A DNA stretch of 64,000 nt from Methylonatrum kenyense (lineage in GTDB: Bacteria; Pseudomonadota; Gammaproteobacteria; Nitrococcales; Aquisalimonadaceae): assembly GCF_023195885.1 (NCBI RefSeq), contig NZ_JALPKO010000010.1, forward strand, positions 36,665 through 100,664, given 5' to 3'. The translations under genes and the position numbers were made by a program. This document shows positions 8,340-16,373 of this stretch, one piece after another. Numbering within the stretch: position 1 is the stretch's first letter; each line of letters opens with the position of its first letter. A model generated the notes under the pieces. It ran no database searches, was not told the DNA's origin, and worked only from the letters and a program-made list of their open reading frames with translations.

Positions 8340-8891
8340 CTATTGCCGCACCCGGTCACCTTTGCCGCGGCCGAGAATGGTCAGGGCGATATAGCGAAGG
8401 TACTGCCGTACGTTCAGGTCCTGCAGCATGGCGGCATCGGTTTCCGCCAGCTTGGCGGGTGTCGACATGTCGATGCCCTGCACCTGGGCCAGGCCGGTGA
8501 TTCCGGGTCTGGCTGAAAACACCTTCCTGCTTTCCCGCTCCTGGATCAGCTCCGCCTGGCTGAACAGGCAGGGGCGCGGCCCAACAAGACTCATCTCTCC
8601 TTTCAGCACATTCCAGAGCTGAGGCAATTCATCCAGCTTGGTACGCCGCAGGAAGCGGCCGAAGCCGGTGATAGCCGTCGCGTCAGCCAGGTGGGTGGCG
8701 ACCGATTTGGTGTCGGGGCGCATGGTTCGCAGTTTGACCAGCGTGAACGGCTCCTGGTGGCGGCCAACCCGGGTTTGCCGGAACAAGGGCGTACCGGTAT
8801 CGAACCAGCCCACGATCAGTAAGAGCAGTAGCACCGGCGCTGCGACCAGCAGACCGAACCCGGAAAGGATGATGTCGAGGCAACGAAGCAT
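8340..8891 (-). CDS. Initiating phosphoglycosyl transferase (WbaP/PglC family catalytic domain)
   Basis: Small monotopic sugar-phosphate transferase of 183 residues if started at ATG 8891; 8933 gives 197. One N-terminal membrane segment (IILSGFGLLVAAPVLLLLLI region) is followed by the basic LFRQTRVG and LVKLRTM blocks. The catalytic block is RRTKLDELPQLWNVLKGEMS with the Asp-Glu pair, then VGPRP and ARPGITGLAQV. It moves a sugar phosphate from UDP-sugar to undecaprenyl phosphate, the first step of a lipid-linked glycan. It lies convergent to the GT4-epimerase pair. I prefer 8891 because it begins just before the membrane segment. Confidence 0.9.
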   Translation of the reverse strand: MLRCLDIILSGFGLLVAAPVLLLLLIVGWFDTGTPLFRQTRVGRHQEPFTLVKLRTMRPDTKSVATHLADATAITGFGRFLRRTKLDELPQLWNVLKGEMSLVGPRPCLFSQAELIQERESRKVFSARPGITGLAQVQGIDMSTPAKLAETDAAMLQDLNVRQYLRYIALTILGRGKGDRVRQ

Positions 8892-8962
8892 GCGCGAAGT
8901 TTGCAACAAGCCCGCGGTTTGGGACAGTGGCACGGCCGCAATCCAGGTCCCTTCCGGATGCC

Positions 8963-8990
8963 TGACACCGCGTGCATTCGCTGCGCCTGC
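8963..8990 (+). repeat. Single REP-A half unit
   Basis: TGACACCGCGTGCATTCGCT then GCGCC, truncated before the AATGCACCC arm. A full inverted pair follows at 9027. Confidence 0.7.
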
Positions 8991-9026
8991 GGCCTCCTGC
9001 GGGGCTCGGGCGTTTCCCGGTCGGAT

Positions 9027-9136
9027 GACACCGCGTGCATTCGCTTCGCTTAATACACCCTACAAAAACAAGGAAACCGGCGGTGGCGCGGGGTTGCGTA
9101 GGGCGGATCAAGCGCAGCGGATCCGCGCGGTGTGAT
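9027..9136 (+). repeat. REP-A inverted pair
   Basis: GACACCGCGTGCATTCGCTT...AATACACCCTAC, then a GGAAACCGGCGG linker, then CGTAGGGCGGATCAAGCGCA...GCGGTGTGAT. The right unit is also the left end of a truncated composite repeat. Confidence 0.85.
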
Positions 9137-9248
9137 CTGTTGGCGGGACAAGAAAGGTCTTCGGACAAGGACAGTGTTCGGACCAGGCAAGGCCGGGGCC
9201 GGCGCTGGTTGCGGTGGGAATCGAGGGCCTGTTGCCGCGATCGGGGCG
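9097..9248 (+). repeat. Truncated copy of the 193-base composite repeat
   Basis: 152 bases that align without gaps and with about three substitutions to 10975-11126. It contains a REP-A unit, the two TTCGGACA repeats (9156-9184) and a GC-rich tail ending TCGGGGCGG. The inverted REP that ends the full copy is missing. Together with 10975-11126 it forms direct repeats around the decayed nucleotidyltransferase/HEPN pair and vapBC. Confidence 0.85.
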
Positions 9249-9326
9249 GTTCACTGCGGAACTCACGCAATGGCCGGAGCCGGGGCGTTGTTTGCCGCCC
9301 GACACCGCTGATTTACACTGCCGTGA

Positions 9327-9536
9327 CTCCGGTTCGGAGCGATTAACATCGGCGATATCGATCTGCACATCGAGGCGGCCGGTTCCGCGGATGAATTGCT
9401 GGATCGGGAGTTTGCGCTGCATGGCCGATTGCAGCGCCGCCTCGGTGAACGGCGCGTTGATGTCGTTGTACTCTCCGATGGCTCGCCCAGGCGAAGCATC
9501 GATATCGAAGCCATCCAGACCGGCGTTCCGCTGTGA
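9327..9536 (+). pseudogene. Remnant of an MNT-type nucleotidyltransferase (antitoxin-like)
   Basis: The frame after a TGA at 9324-9326 reads FGAINIGDIDLHIEA, then RLQRRLGERRVDVVV and SIDIEAIQTGVPL before its stop at 9534. GDIDL with LGERRVDVVV is the metal-binding core of minimal nucleotidyltransferases paired with HEPN proteins. The N-terminal strand carrying FGSR is lost, apart from FG, and the upstream DNA is dispersed repeat. A GTG at 9323 would give a seven-residue product only. Its stop overlaps the next start (GTGA at 9533-9536), the usual coupling in these pairs. I call it a decayed gene rather than a functional one. Confidence 0.6.
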
Positions 9537-10011
9537 GCGCGCCGCATCAGCGACTTCAAAAGCTGCTCTAGCTTGTCGCCCGTGAGGACGAGCACCTGCT
9601 TGCGGTGCGCGAGCGGCTTCTGGACGGCGACTGCGCGTGGACGCGTCGAGGGTTCATTCCATCATTTCCAGCGACCTGGGGATTGATCGGCTGGAATCCT
9701 TTGGCGCCAAGTTTGCTCGCATGCAGGACACGATGATCGACAAGCTCGCCCCGTGTCTGCTGGAAGTGCTGGGCGAGCCGGTGTTTGCCGCGATCGACAA
9801 TCTGGATCGGCTGGAACGGTTGAATTGTGTCGGTTCTGCCGAGGAGTGGATCGCGATGCGCCGGCTGCGCAACAGATTGGTCCATGAGTACCTCGAGCGG
9901 CCAGCAGACCCTGCGCCAGCCCTGGCCCGTGCCTGCCGGTTCACCGATACGATGCACCGCGACTTTCAGGCCATGCGCGACCTCGCACTCGCGCGCATCC
10001 AGCCCGTATAG
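9533..10011 (+). pseudogene. HEPN-domain toxin-like gene, interrupted
   Basis: Starting at GTG 9533 the frame gives MSAPHQRLQKLL, a TAG at 9569-9571, then VAREDEHLLAVRERLLDGD, after which the reading frame must change. From about 9640 another frame continues with HSIISSDLGIDRLESFG and ends at 10011. The second part has RNRLVHEY, the R-x4-H motif of HEPN ribonucleases. One in-frame stop plus one frameshift indicate inactivation, although the 124-residue C-terminal part (from GTG 9637) could still be made. It was probably the toxin partner of the remnant just upstream. A sequencing error could mimic one of the two lesions but hardly both. Confidence 0.6.
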
Positions 10012-10115
10012 CCCCAGTCTTCACCGACGCGCGGTGTGATTCGTTGCCGGCCCGCCCCGCGCCGGAGTTCGGTCTCCGTCCGTATCCCACCTTGTGCACC
10101 CGACAAACCTGGCAT

Positions 10116-10520
10116 TCATCCTTCGTTGAACCAATCAACGACCTGCAATGCCGGCACACGCTCGAATTCACGGGTGTTGTGCGTCACCAGAGTGGCCTGA
10201 TTCGCCAGCGCCGTTGCCGCGATCAGCGTGTCCATTGGGCCGATCGGTGTGCCGCATCCCTCCAGATGAACGCGGATCTCTGCCGCGCGACTGGCGGCCC
10301 CGCGGTCGAACGGCAGGACGTCGACCGTATTGAGCAACTCGTGTAACTGGCGATGTCTTCTGGCCGGCGCCGACGACTTCGCAATGCCGGTTTCCAGTTC
10401 GTAGACCACGATGGCCGGGATGCGGACCTCTCCTGGTGGGGTTGCCAGCATCCGATCCGCGACATTCCCCAGGCCTTTGAAAAAATAAATCAAGGTGTTC
10501 GTGTCGAGTGCGAAACTCAT
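10116..10520 (-). CDS. vapC: VapC-type PIN-domain ribonuclease toxin
   Basis: 134 residues, the normal size. Acidic residues of the PIN metal site are visible in FALDTNTLIYFF (Asp6), VVYELETG, PMDTLIAA and a C-terminal THNTREFERV segment. VapC toxins cleave tRNA or rRNA when not held by VapB. The start overlaps the stop of the upstream antitoxin gene by four bases (ATGA), so the two are translated together. The pair is well preserved, in contrast to the neighbouring nucleotidyltransferase/HEPN remnant. Confidence 0.9.
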   Translation of the reverse strand: MSFALDTNTLIYFFKGLGNVADRMLATPPGEVRIPAIVVYELETGIAKSSAPARRHRQLHELLNTVDVLPFDRGAASRAAEIRVHLEGCGTPIGPMDTLIAATALANQATLVTHNTREFERVPALQVVDWFNEG

Positions 10521-10747
10521 AGCGGTTCGCGCTCGCTATCCTCGACCAGCGATCCCCGCAGTTCCTCGATTGATGGAAAATCCCGCCATTCCCCGGCCAT
10601 CTCGCGGACGGACTCCGGCCATTCCTGTCGCGTTTTCTCCTCGACCAGATTTGCAAGCCACCGGCTGACGGGCACGCCTGCATCGGCTGCTGCGCGTCTG
10701 AGGCGCCGCTCGTTTTCATCATCAAGATAAATGGTGACCTGCCCCAT
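10517..10747 (-). CDS. vapB: Ribbon-helix-helix antitoxin of the VapBC pair
   Basis: 76 residues from ATG 10747. Upstream in-frame starts at 10750 and 10762 exist, but MGQVTIYLDDENERRL is the natural beginning. The N-terminal strand and helices match the MetJ/Arc/CopG DNA-binding fold, including an AAADAGVPVSRWLANLV helix-turn-helix region. The acidic C-terminal tail (EELRGSLVEDSEREPL) would bind and block VapC. A perfect palindrome overlapping a -10 box lies 30 bases upstream, the expected place for autorepression. Confidence 0.85.
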   Translation of the reverse strand: MGQVTIYLDDENERRLRRAAADAGVPVSRWLANLVEEKTRQEWPESVREMAGEWRDFPSIEELRGSLVEDSEREPL

Positions 10748-10776
10748 CATTCGGTGCCTCATTCACGTATATGTTT

Positions 10777-10805
10777 AATTATAATTATTTTGGGTGGTGC
10801 AGCAA
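10777..10805 (-). promoter_or_regulatory. Predicted vapBC promoter with overlapping palindrome
   Basis: Read on the minus strand, TTGCTG (10805-10800) and TATAAT (10783-10778) are 16 bases apart. The -10 lies inside the perfect palindrome AATTATAATT (10777-10786), a likely operator for the ribbon-helix-helix antitoxin. It is an AT-rich island in GC-rich surroundings. Confidence 0.55.
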
Positions 10806-10911
10806 ACAATCGATGTGATCCGTTGCCCGTCTGCTCCCGCGCCGGATTCTGGTCGCCGTCCGCATCCCACCGACTCCGCCCTGCCGTGATGCCGTGCTCC
10901 CTGCGCATGGC

Positions 10912-11014
10912 TGACACCGCGTGCATTCGCTGCGCTTAATGCACGCTACAACACCCGATCATGGCCGCGTGCCGCGTAGGGCGGATCAAGCGCAGCGGAT
11001 CCGCGCGGTGTGAT
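10912..11014 (+). repeat. REP-A inverted pair
   Basis: TGACACCGCGTGCATTCGCT...TAATGCACGCTAC and CGTAGGGCGGATCAAGCGCA...GCGGTGTGAT around a short linker. The right unit also begins the composite repeat at 10975. Confidence 0.85.
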
Positions 11015-11167
11015 CTGTTCGCGGGACAAGAAAGGTTTTCGGACAAGGACGGTGTTCGGACCAGGCAAGGCCGGGGCCGGCGCTGGTTGCGGTGGGAATC
11101 GAGGGCCTGTTGCCGCGATCGGGGCGGATCACACTGCGTGCATTCGCTTTGCTTAATGCATCCTACG
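10975..11167 (+). repeat. Composite repeat, full copy (193 bases)
   Basis: Order: REP-A unit (CGTAGGGCGG...GTGTGAT), two 17-base-spaced TTCGGAC repeats at 11035-11062, a GC-rich linker, and an inverted REP-A unit (GATCACACTGCGTGCATTCG...ATCCTACG). The same order and length occur at 49629-49821, and 9097-9248 is a truncated copy. Confidence 0.85.
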
Positions 11168-11206
11168 ACACGCTACGTACGGCACGGGCTACTGTCGTTG
11201 ATCGTC

Positions 11207-11248
11207 TTGACTAATGACCTATTTTGTATATTTTGTACATATTAGTCA
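11207..11248 (+). promoter_or_regulatory. Promoter/operator region of the Phd-PIN pair
   Basis: TGACTAAT (11208-11215) and ATTAGTCA (11241-11248) are perfect inverted repeats flanking an AT-rich core with TATATT (11227-11232) and a TTGACT (11207-11212). Spacing of the putative -35 and -10 (14 bases) is not ideal, so the exact promoter is uncertain. The symmetry upstream of an antitoxin gene suggests autorepression. Confidence 0.5.
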
Positions 11249-11264
11249 TTACGCGGGTGACGAA

Positions 11265-11513
11265 ATGAAAACGGTGTCTGCGAGTGAAGCGAAACAAGGG
11301 CTGGCCGCGGTGATTGAGGCGGCGGGCAAGGAGCCGGTGGTGATCCAGCGTCAGAAGCGTGATGTGGCGGTGGTGCTGTCGATGGAGGAGTACGAGCGTC
11401 TTACGCGGCTGAATGTCGCCGAGTTTCAGCGATTCTGTGATCGGGTCGGCGCATCGGCAGAAGATTCTGGCTTGTCGGAGGCAAAGCTCAACGAACTGTT
11501 GAGCGATGACTGA
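11265..11513 (+). CDS. Phd/YefM-family antitoxin
   Basis: 82 residues from ATG 11265. The frame is open to 11214, but that part lies within the operator region. MKTVSASEAKQGLAAVIEAA and PVVIQRQKRDVAVVLSMEEY are the conserved DNA-binding half of Phd/YefM antitoxins. The C-terminal half (SEAKLNELLSDD) is acidic and would bind the toxin. It overlaps the downstream toxin gene by eight bases, showing translational coupling. Confidence 0.9.
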   Translation: MKTVSASEAKQGLAAVIEAAGKEPVVIQRQKRDVAVVLSMEEYERLTRLNVAEFQRFCDRVGASAEDSGLSEAKLNELLSDD

Positions 11514-11919
11514 TCGGCTGCGGTGGGTCCTGGACACCAATGTCCTGATCAGTCGCCTGTTGGCACCTGGGGGAGCGGCGGCGGAAGCCGCGGATCGCGC
11601 GCTGTCCAGCGGGATCCTGCTGGTCTCCGAGGCGACGTTGAATGAGTTGATCACGGTCCTCGACCGGCCGAAGTTCTCTCCCTACATCTCTGTCGCTGAT
11701 CGGCGAGAGTTCATCCGTCTTCTCGGCGGTGTGTCCCGTTTCGTGGAGGTCCTCCGTCCGGTACGGGCCTGTCGGGATCCAGACGACGACAAGTTTCTGG
11801 ATGTCGCCCTGGCCGGCGAGGCGCAGGCGATCATTACTGGGGATAAGGATCTGCTTGCCCTGGATCCGTTCCATGGGATCCGGATCGTCACGCCAATCGC
11901 GTTCCTGGATTGGGGTTAG
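11506..11919 (+). CDS. PIN-domain toxin (TIGR00305-like)
   Basis: 137 residues. VLDTNVLISRLL carries the first metal-binding Asp, EATLNELITVL the Glu, and CRDPDDDKFLDVALAG plus ITGDKDLLAL the remaining acidic residues of the 'putative toxin, PIN family' group. It would cut RNA when free of its Phd-like partner encoded just upstream and overlapping. All expected acidic positions are present, so it looks intact. A REP-B array begins 18 bases after the stop. Confidence 0.88.
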   Translation: MTDRLRWVLDTNVLISRLLAPGGAAAEAADRALSSGILLVSEATLNELITVLDRPKFSPYISVADRREFIRLLGGVSRFVEVLRPVRACRDPDDDKFLDVALAGEAQAIITGDKDLLALDPFHGIRIVTPIAFLDWG

Positions 11920-11936
11920 CGTTGTCGCTGAATGCC

Positions 11937-12116
11937 CCTGTAGGAGCCGAGCCCTCTCGGCGATGGGGTTGCCCCGGCGCTGGTTATCGCCCAGTGGGCT
12001 GGGCTCCTACGGGGCAGGGCGGGCCGCGTGCGGTTCCGCTGTAGGAGCCGAGCCCTCTCGGCGATGGGGTTGCCCGGGCACTGGCTATCGCCCAGTGGGC
12101 TGGGCTCCTACGGGGC
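11937..12116 (+). repeat. REP-B array (four units, two tandem inverted pairs)
   Basis: Units near 11938-11964, 11986-12012, 12039-12066 and 12086-12113. Each pair is CTGTAGGAGCCGAGCCCTCT then CGGCGATGGGGTTGCCC and its inverted partner ATCGCCCAGTGGGCTGGGCT then CCTACGGGG. The two pairs are nearly identical direct repeats about 100 bases apart. They fill the gap between the PIN toxin gene and glnE. Confidence 0.88.
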
Positions 12117-12198
12117 GGGGTGGCTTGTTTCCTGCGGGTGCCATGACGGGGCGCGGTAAAAAACGGTACCTTGTGGCGTCTTTCGATTAATCCGGAAT

Positions 12199-15132
12199 GT
12201 GCCTGTGTCCCGCGATCTGATTGACCGTGCCATGTCCCGGCTGCCCACCGACCTGCGCGAGCAGGTTTCGGAATGGCTGTCGGACTATCTCGAAGTCGGC
12301 GAACTGCCGGATTCCGAACTGCTGCGCCAGTCGTTGCCGGCGGTCTGGGCCTGCAGCCCTTTCGTGGCGCGATCCTGCCTGCGGGACCACACCCTGCTGG
12401 AAGGCCTGGTCGCCAGCGGCGATCTGGAGACCGCCTACGAACCGGACACCCTGCACGACGCCCTGCTGACGCAGACCCGCGATATCGAGGACGAGCAGGC
12501 GCTGGACCGCGAGCTGCGCCGCATCCGCAACCGCGAGATGGTGCGCATCGCCTGGCGGGACCTGGCCGGCTGGGTCAGCCTGGACGAGACGCTGCATGAT
12601 CTGTCGCGCCTGGCCGAGGCTTGCATCGATGCCGCCGTGGCCTGGCATGAGAAGCCGTTGCAGCAGCGCTTCGGTGTGCCGCGCGGGCCGAATGGCGAGG
12701 AATCGCGGTTCTATGTGGTCGGCATGGGTAAGCTCGGCGGCGAGGAACTGAATTATTCCTCGGATATCGACCTGATCTTCGGCTACAGCCAACCCGGCCA
12801 TACGGACGGCGAGAAAAGCCGTGACAACACCCAGTACTTCATGAAGCTGGGGCAGAAGGTCATCAACAGCCTGAACGCGCAGACGGTGGACGGCTTCGTG
12901 TTCCGCGTCGACATGCGGCTGCGGCCCTACGGCGATTCCGGGCCGTTGGTGATGACCACCGACCAGATCGAAGCCTATTACGAGAGCCAGGGCCGCGAGT
13001 GGGAACGCTACGCCATGGTGAAGGCCCGCGTCGTCGGCGGTGATCGTGCCGCTGGCGAGGAGCTGATGGACGCGCTGGTGCCGTTTGTCTTCCGCCGCTA
13101 CCTGGATTTCGGCGCCCTGGAATCGCTGCGCGAGATGAAGGCGATGATTGCCAAGGAGGTCGAGCGCAAGGGGCTTGAGTCCAATATCAAACTCGGCGCC
13201 GGCGGCATCCGCGAGGTGGAGTTCATCGCCCAGGCCTTCCAGATCATCCGCGGCGGTCGCGAGAAGGAACTGCAGCAACGCCGCCTGATGCCGGTGCTCG
13301 AGTCGCTGGCGGAGTCCGGCGGCCTTCCAGGTTTCGTGATCCGCGGCCTGATGGAAGGCTACGAGTTTCTGCGTCGCAGCGAGAACCGCCTGCAGGCGAT
13401 CAAGGACGAGCAGACCCATGAACTGCCGGACAAGCCCATCCACCGCATGCGGCTCGCCTTCGGCATGGGCTACGAGAACTGGGAAGACTATACCGCCGAC
13501 CTGGATGTACACCGACGCCACGTGCGTGAGCATTTTGACCAGGTGTTCGCCTCGCCCCAGGTGGAGGACGAACCGGTGCCGCATGAAATCCTGGAGGTCG
13601 GCGATATCTGGGCGCGCGATCTGGACCAGGACAAGGCCTGCGAGCTGCTGACAGACAATGGCTTCGAGAACGCCACCGACGCCTTCAAGCGGGTAAATAC
13701 CTTTCGCGAAGGCAGCCACTGCCGCTCGCTGACCGATACCGGCCACCAGCGGCTGGACCGGCTGATGCCGTTGCTGCTGGGTGCGGTGGCGCATACCAAG
13801 AACCCGGACGCGACCCTGGCCCGGCTGATTGATCTGCTGGAGGCTATCGTCCGCCGCACCGTGTACGTGTCGCTGCTGGCTGAACGGCCGATGGCGCTGT
13901 CGCAACTGGTGAAGCTCTGTTCGGCGAGCCCCTGGATTGCGCGCCTGATCACCCGCCTGCCGGTCCTGCTGGGCGAACTGCTGGACCCGCGCAAGCTGTA
14001 CGCGCCGCTGGAACGCAAGGCGCTGGAACAGCAGTTGCGTGAGCGTCTGGACGAGGAGGACCCGGATGACCTGGAACAGCAGATGGAGGTGCTGCGCCAG
14101 TTCAAGCAGGTGAACACGCTGCGGCTGGCGGCGGCGGACGTCTCCGGCGTGACCCGGCTGATGGTGGTCTCCGACCTGCTGACGGACATTGCCGAGGTGG
14201 TGCTGCGCGAGGTGGTGGATATCGCCTGGCATCACCTGGAGAAACGCCACGGCCGACCGAGCTGCAAGGTCGATGGCGAGACGGTTCGGCCCGGTTTCGC
14301 GGTGATCGCCTACGGCAAGCTCGGCGGGCTGGAACTGGGCTACGGCTCGGACCTGGACCTGGTGTTTCTGCACGACAGCCGCGGCGAGCAGCAGATGACC
14401 GATGGCGACCGTGCGGTGGACAACAATGTGTTCTTCGTCCGCCTGGCGCAGCGGATCATCCATATCCTGGGTGCAACCACCGCCGGCGGCGTGCTCTACG
14501 AGGTGGATACCCGGCTGCGCCCCAGCGGCCGCGCCGGCCTGCTGGCCACCAGCCTGTCTGCCTACGAGGAATACCAGCAGGACAAGGCCTGGACCTGGGA
14601 ACACCAGGCCCTGGTTCGGGCCCGTTTCGTGGCCGGCGACGCGGCCTTGCAGGAGGCCTTCGACCGGATCCGGCGCGAGATTCTCTGCCGCGAACGGGAC
14701 CTGGAGACGCTGCGCGGCGATGTGCACGACATGCGTGAGCGGATGCGTGGCGAAAAGGGCAACCGCGATGCCGATCTGTTTGACCTGAAGCAGGATCGTG
14801 GCGGTGTCGCTGATATCGAATTTATGGTGCAATACGGCGTTCTTTCGAAGGCCAGCGCCAACCCGACGCTGCTGCGCTACACGGACAACGTGCGGCTGAT
14901 CGGCGAACTGGCCGCAGCCGGCTTTTTCAGTCGCAGCGAGGCCTCTACGCTGGCGGATGCCTATCGCGCCTATCGCGCCCGCATCCACCGCGCCACCCTG
15001 CAGGAAGGCCAGGCGCGCATCCCGGCCACGGAACTGGCCGAACTGCGGGACGGCGTGTCTGCCGTGTGGCAGCGCCTGATGACCGACGACGAGACCGCCG
15101 CCGACACGGCAGGCGAGGAGACCAGATCATGA
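12199..15132 (+). CDS. glnE: Bifunctional glutamine synthetase adenylyltransferase/deadenylylase
   Basis: 977 residues, near the 946 of E. coli GlnE. It adds or removes AMP on glutamine synthetase in response to PII. Two nucleotidyltransferase domains are visible: MGKLGGEELNYSSDIDLIF near residue 175 (deadenylylating half) and YGKLGGLELGYGSDLDLVF near residue 704 (adenylylating half). Both keep GS...DxD. The start is GTG 12199; ATG 12232 is an alternative. The stop overlaps ilvE by four bases (ATGA). The glnE-ilvE order is that of Pseudomonas. Confidence 0.97.
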   Translation: MPVSRDLIDRAMSRLPTDLREQVSEWLSDYLEVGELPDSELLRQSLPAVWACSPFVARSCLRDHTLLEGLVASGDLETAYEPDTLHDALLTQTRDIEDEQALDRELRRIRNREMVRIAWRDLAGWVSLDETLHDLSRLAEACIDAAVAWHEKPLQQRFGVPRGPNGEESRFYVVGMGKLGGEELNYSSDIDLIFGYSQPGHTDGEKSRDNTQYFMKLGQKVINSLNAQTVDGFVFRVDMRLRPYGDSGPLVMTTDQIEAYYESQGREWERYAMVKARVVGGDRAAGEELMDALVPFVFRRYLDFGALESLREMKAMIAKEVERKGLESNIKLGAGGIREVEFIAQAFQIIRGGREKELQQRRLMPVLESLAESGGLPGFVIRGLMEGYEFLRRSENRLQAIKDEQTHELPDKPIHRMRLAFGMGYENWEDYTADLDVHRRHVREHFDQVFASPQVEDEPVPHEILEVGDIWARDLDQDKACELLTDNGFENATDAFKRVNTFREGSHCRSLTDTGHQRLDRLMPLLLGAVAHTKNPDATLARLIDLLEAIVRRTVYVSLLAERPMALSQLVKLCSASPWIARLITRLPVLLGELLDPRKLYAPLERKALEQQLRERLDEEDPDDLEQQMEVLRQFKQVNTLRLAAADVSGVTRLMVVSDLLTDIAEVVLREVVDIAWHHLEKRHGRPSCKVDGETVRPGFAVIAYGKLGGLELGYGSDLDLVFLHDSRGEQQMTDGDRAVDNNVFFVRLAQRIIHILGATTAGGVLYEVDTRLRPSGRAGLLATSLSAYEEYQQDKAWTWEHQALVRARFVAGDAALQEAFDRIRREILCRERDLETLRGDVHDMRERMRGEKGNRDADLFDLKQDRGGVADIEFMVQYGVLSKASANPTLLRYTDNVRLIGELAAAGFFSRSEASTLADAYRAYRARIHRATLQEGQARIPATELAELRDGVSAVWQRLMTDDETAADTAGEETRS

Positions 15133-16067
15133 CCATGGATGACCGCGACGGCGTCATCTGGATGGACGGCGAGATGCTGCCCTGGCGCGATGCCCGGGTG
15201 CATGTGCTGACCCACACCCTGCATTACGGCATGGGCGTGTTCGAGGGCATTCGCGCCTATCGCACCGAGCGCGGCACTGCGGTGTTCCGGCTTGCCGAAC
15301 ACACGCGGCGGCTGTTCAACTCCGCCAAGATCCTGGGTATGGGGGTGCCGTACGAGCCCGACGAAATCAATGCCGCAATTCTTGAGGCGCTGCGCGTCAA
15401 CGACCTGGAAAGCGCCTACATCCGGCCGATGGTGTTCTACGGCTCCGAGGGCATGGGCCTGCATGCGCACAACCTGCAGGCGCATGTGATCGTCGCCGCC
15501 TGGGAATGGGGCTCCTACCTGGGTGCCGAAAACATGGAGCGCGGCATTCGGGTGAAGACCTCCTCGTTCAGTCGGCATCACGTCAATGTCACCATGTGCC
15601 GGGCCAAGGCCAACGGCAACTACATGAATTCGATGATGGCGCTGAAGGAGGCCGAGGATTGCGGCTATGACGAGGCGCTGCTGCTGGACGTGGACGGCTT
15701 TGTCTGCGAGGGCTCGGGCGAGAACTTCTTCATGGTCCGTGACGGCGTGCTGTACACCCCGGAGCTGACCTCGGCGCTGGAGGGGATTACCCGCGACACG
15801 GTGATTCGCCTGGCCGGCGAGATCAAGCTGCCGGTGCGCGAGAAGCGCATTACCCGCGACGAGGTGTATACCGCCGATGAGGCATTCTTCACCGGCACCG
15901 CCGCCGAGGTCACCCCGATCCGCGAACTGGATGGCCGGGTGATCGGCAACGGCAAGCGCGGCCCGCTGACCGAACGGCTGCAGGGCATGTATTTCGACCA
16001 GGTCGAGGGTCGCCGCGAGGTGCATCCGGAGTGGTTGAGTTTTGTGGAGGAAACCGTCGATGCCTGA
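15129..16067 (+). CDS. ilvE: Branched-chain amino acid aminotransferase
   Basis: 312 residues from ATG 15129, a fold-type IV PLP enzyme. It catalyses the last step of leucine, isoleucine and valine synthesis. The substrate loop HYGMGVFEGIRAY, the PLP lysine region CRAKANGNYMNSM and the phosphate-binding DGFVCEGSGENFF and GTAAEVTPI blocks are all present. The frame is open further upstream (15066), but that part lies inside glnE. It overlaps glnE by ATGA and the next gene by eight bases, a tight operon. Confidence 0.97.
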   Translation: MTMDDRDGVIWMDGEMLPWRDARVHVLTHTLHYGMGVFEGIRAYRTERGTAVFRLAEHTRRLFNSAKILGMGVPYEPDEINAAILEALRVNDLESAYIRPMVFYGSEGMGLHAHNLQAHVIVAAWEWGSYLGAENMERGIRVKTSSFSRHHVNVTMCRAKANGNYMNSMMALKEAEDCGYDEALLLDVDGFVCEGSGENFFMVRDGVLYTPELTSALEGITRDTVIRLAGEIKLPVREKRITRDEVYTADEAFFTGTAAEVTPIRELDGRVIGNGKRGPLTERLQGMYFDQVEGRREVHPEWLSFVEETVDA

Positions 16068-16317
16068 TCCGCAGACCCATGAGCGCGAGGACCTGATCGA
16101 ACCCAACGCGGCCAACCGCTACGACGTGACCCGGGCGGATCTGCCGCTGTCATGCCCGATGCCGGGCATGTATCTGTGGAATTCGCATCCACGGATCTAC
16201 CTGCCGATCCACAAGACCGGTGAGGCCACCTGCATGTACTGCGGCGCCAAGTACCGCCTCACCGATTTCGACCCCGACGACCCGGAAATCGCCCGCCTCA
16301 ACCGCCGAGAACCGTAA
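16060..16317 (+). CDS. Zinc-finger (zf-CHCC) domain protein
   Basis: 85 residues from ATG 16060, with GGAGG just upstream. It shows the pattern of a Cys (LPLSC), a His region (HPRIYLPIH) and a CMYCG pair that defines the zf-CHCC family, related to the NDUFS6 subunit of mitochondrial complex I. The bacterial role is unknown. Its start lies inside the end of ilvE, so it is translated with it. Such a gene is a frequent neighbour of ilvE in gammaproteobacteria. Confidence 0.9.
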   Translation: MPDPQTHEREDLIEPNAANRYDVTRADLPLSCPMPGMYLWNSHPRIYLPIHKTGEATCMYCGAKYRLTDFDPDDPEIARLNRREP

Positions 16318-16373
16318 TCCCGTACCCCGACCCACGGCGGCATCGGCCCACCTTATGCCGCTCTCCCGATGCC

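Noticed and set aside
9140-9640. Minus-strand frames of about 100 codons in the repeat region
   Set aside because: They read through REP sequences or lie opposite the nucleotidyltransferase remnant; no conserved domain.
11937-12116. Regular repeats that might suggest a CRISPR array
   Set aside because: Units alternate in orientation as REP hairpins, the spacers are themselves repeated, and there are no cas genes.
12187-14988. A 933-codon open frame on the minus strand
   Set aside because: It is the antisense shadow of glnE, whose conserved motifs are all on the plus strand. The predicted protein is rich in His, Gln and Ala, as expected for a shadow of GC-rich coding DNA.
14970-16115. A 381-codon minus-strand frame over ilvE
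   Set aside because: Antisense to ilvE and the end of glnE; no ribosome site or recognisable domain.
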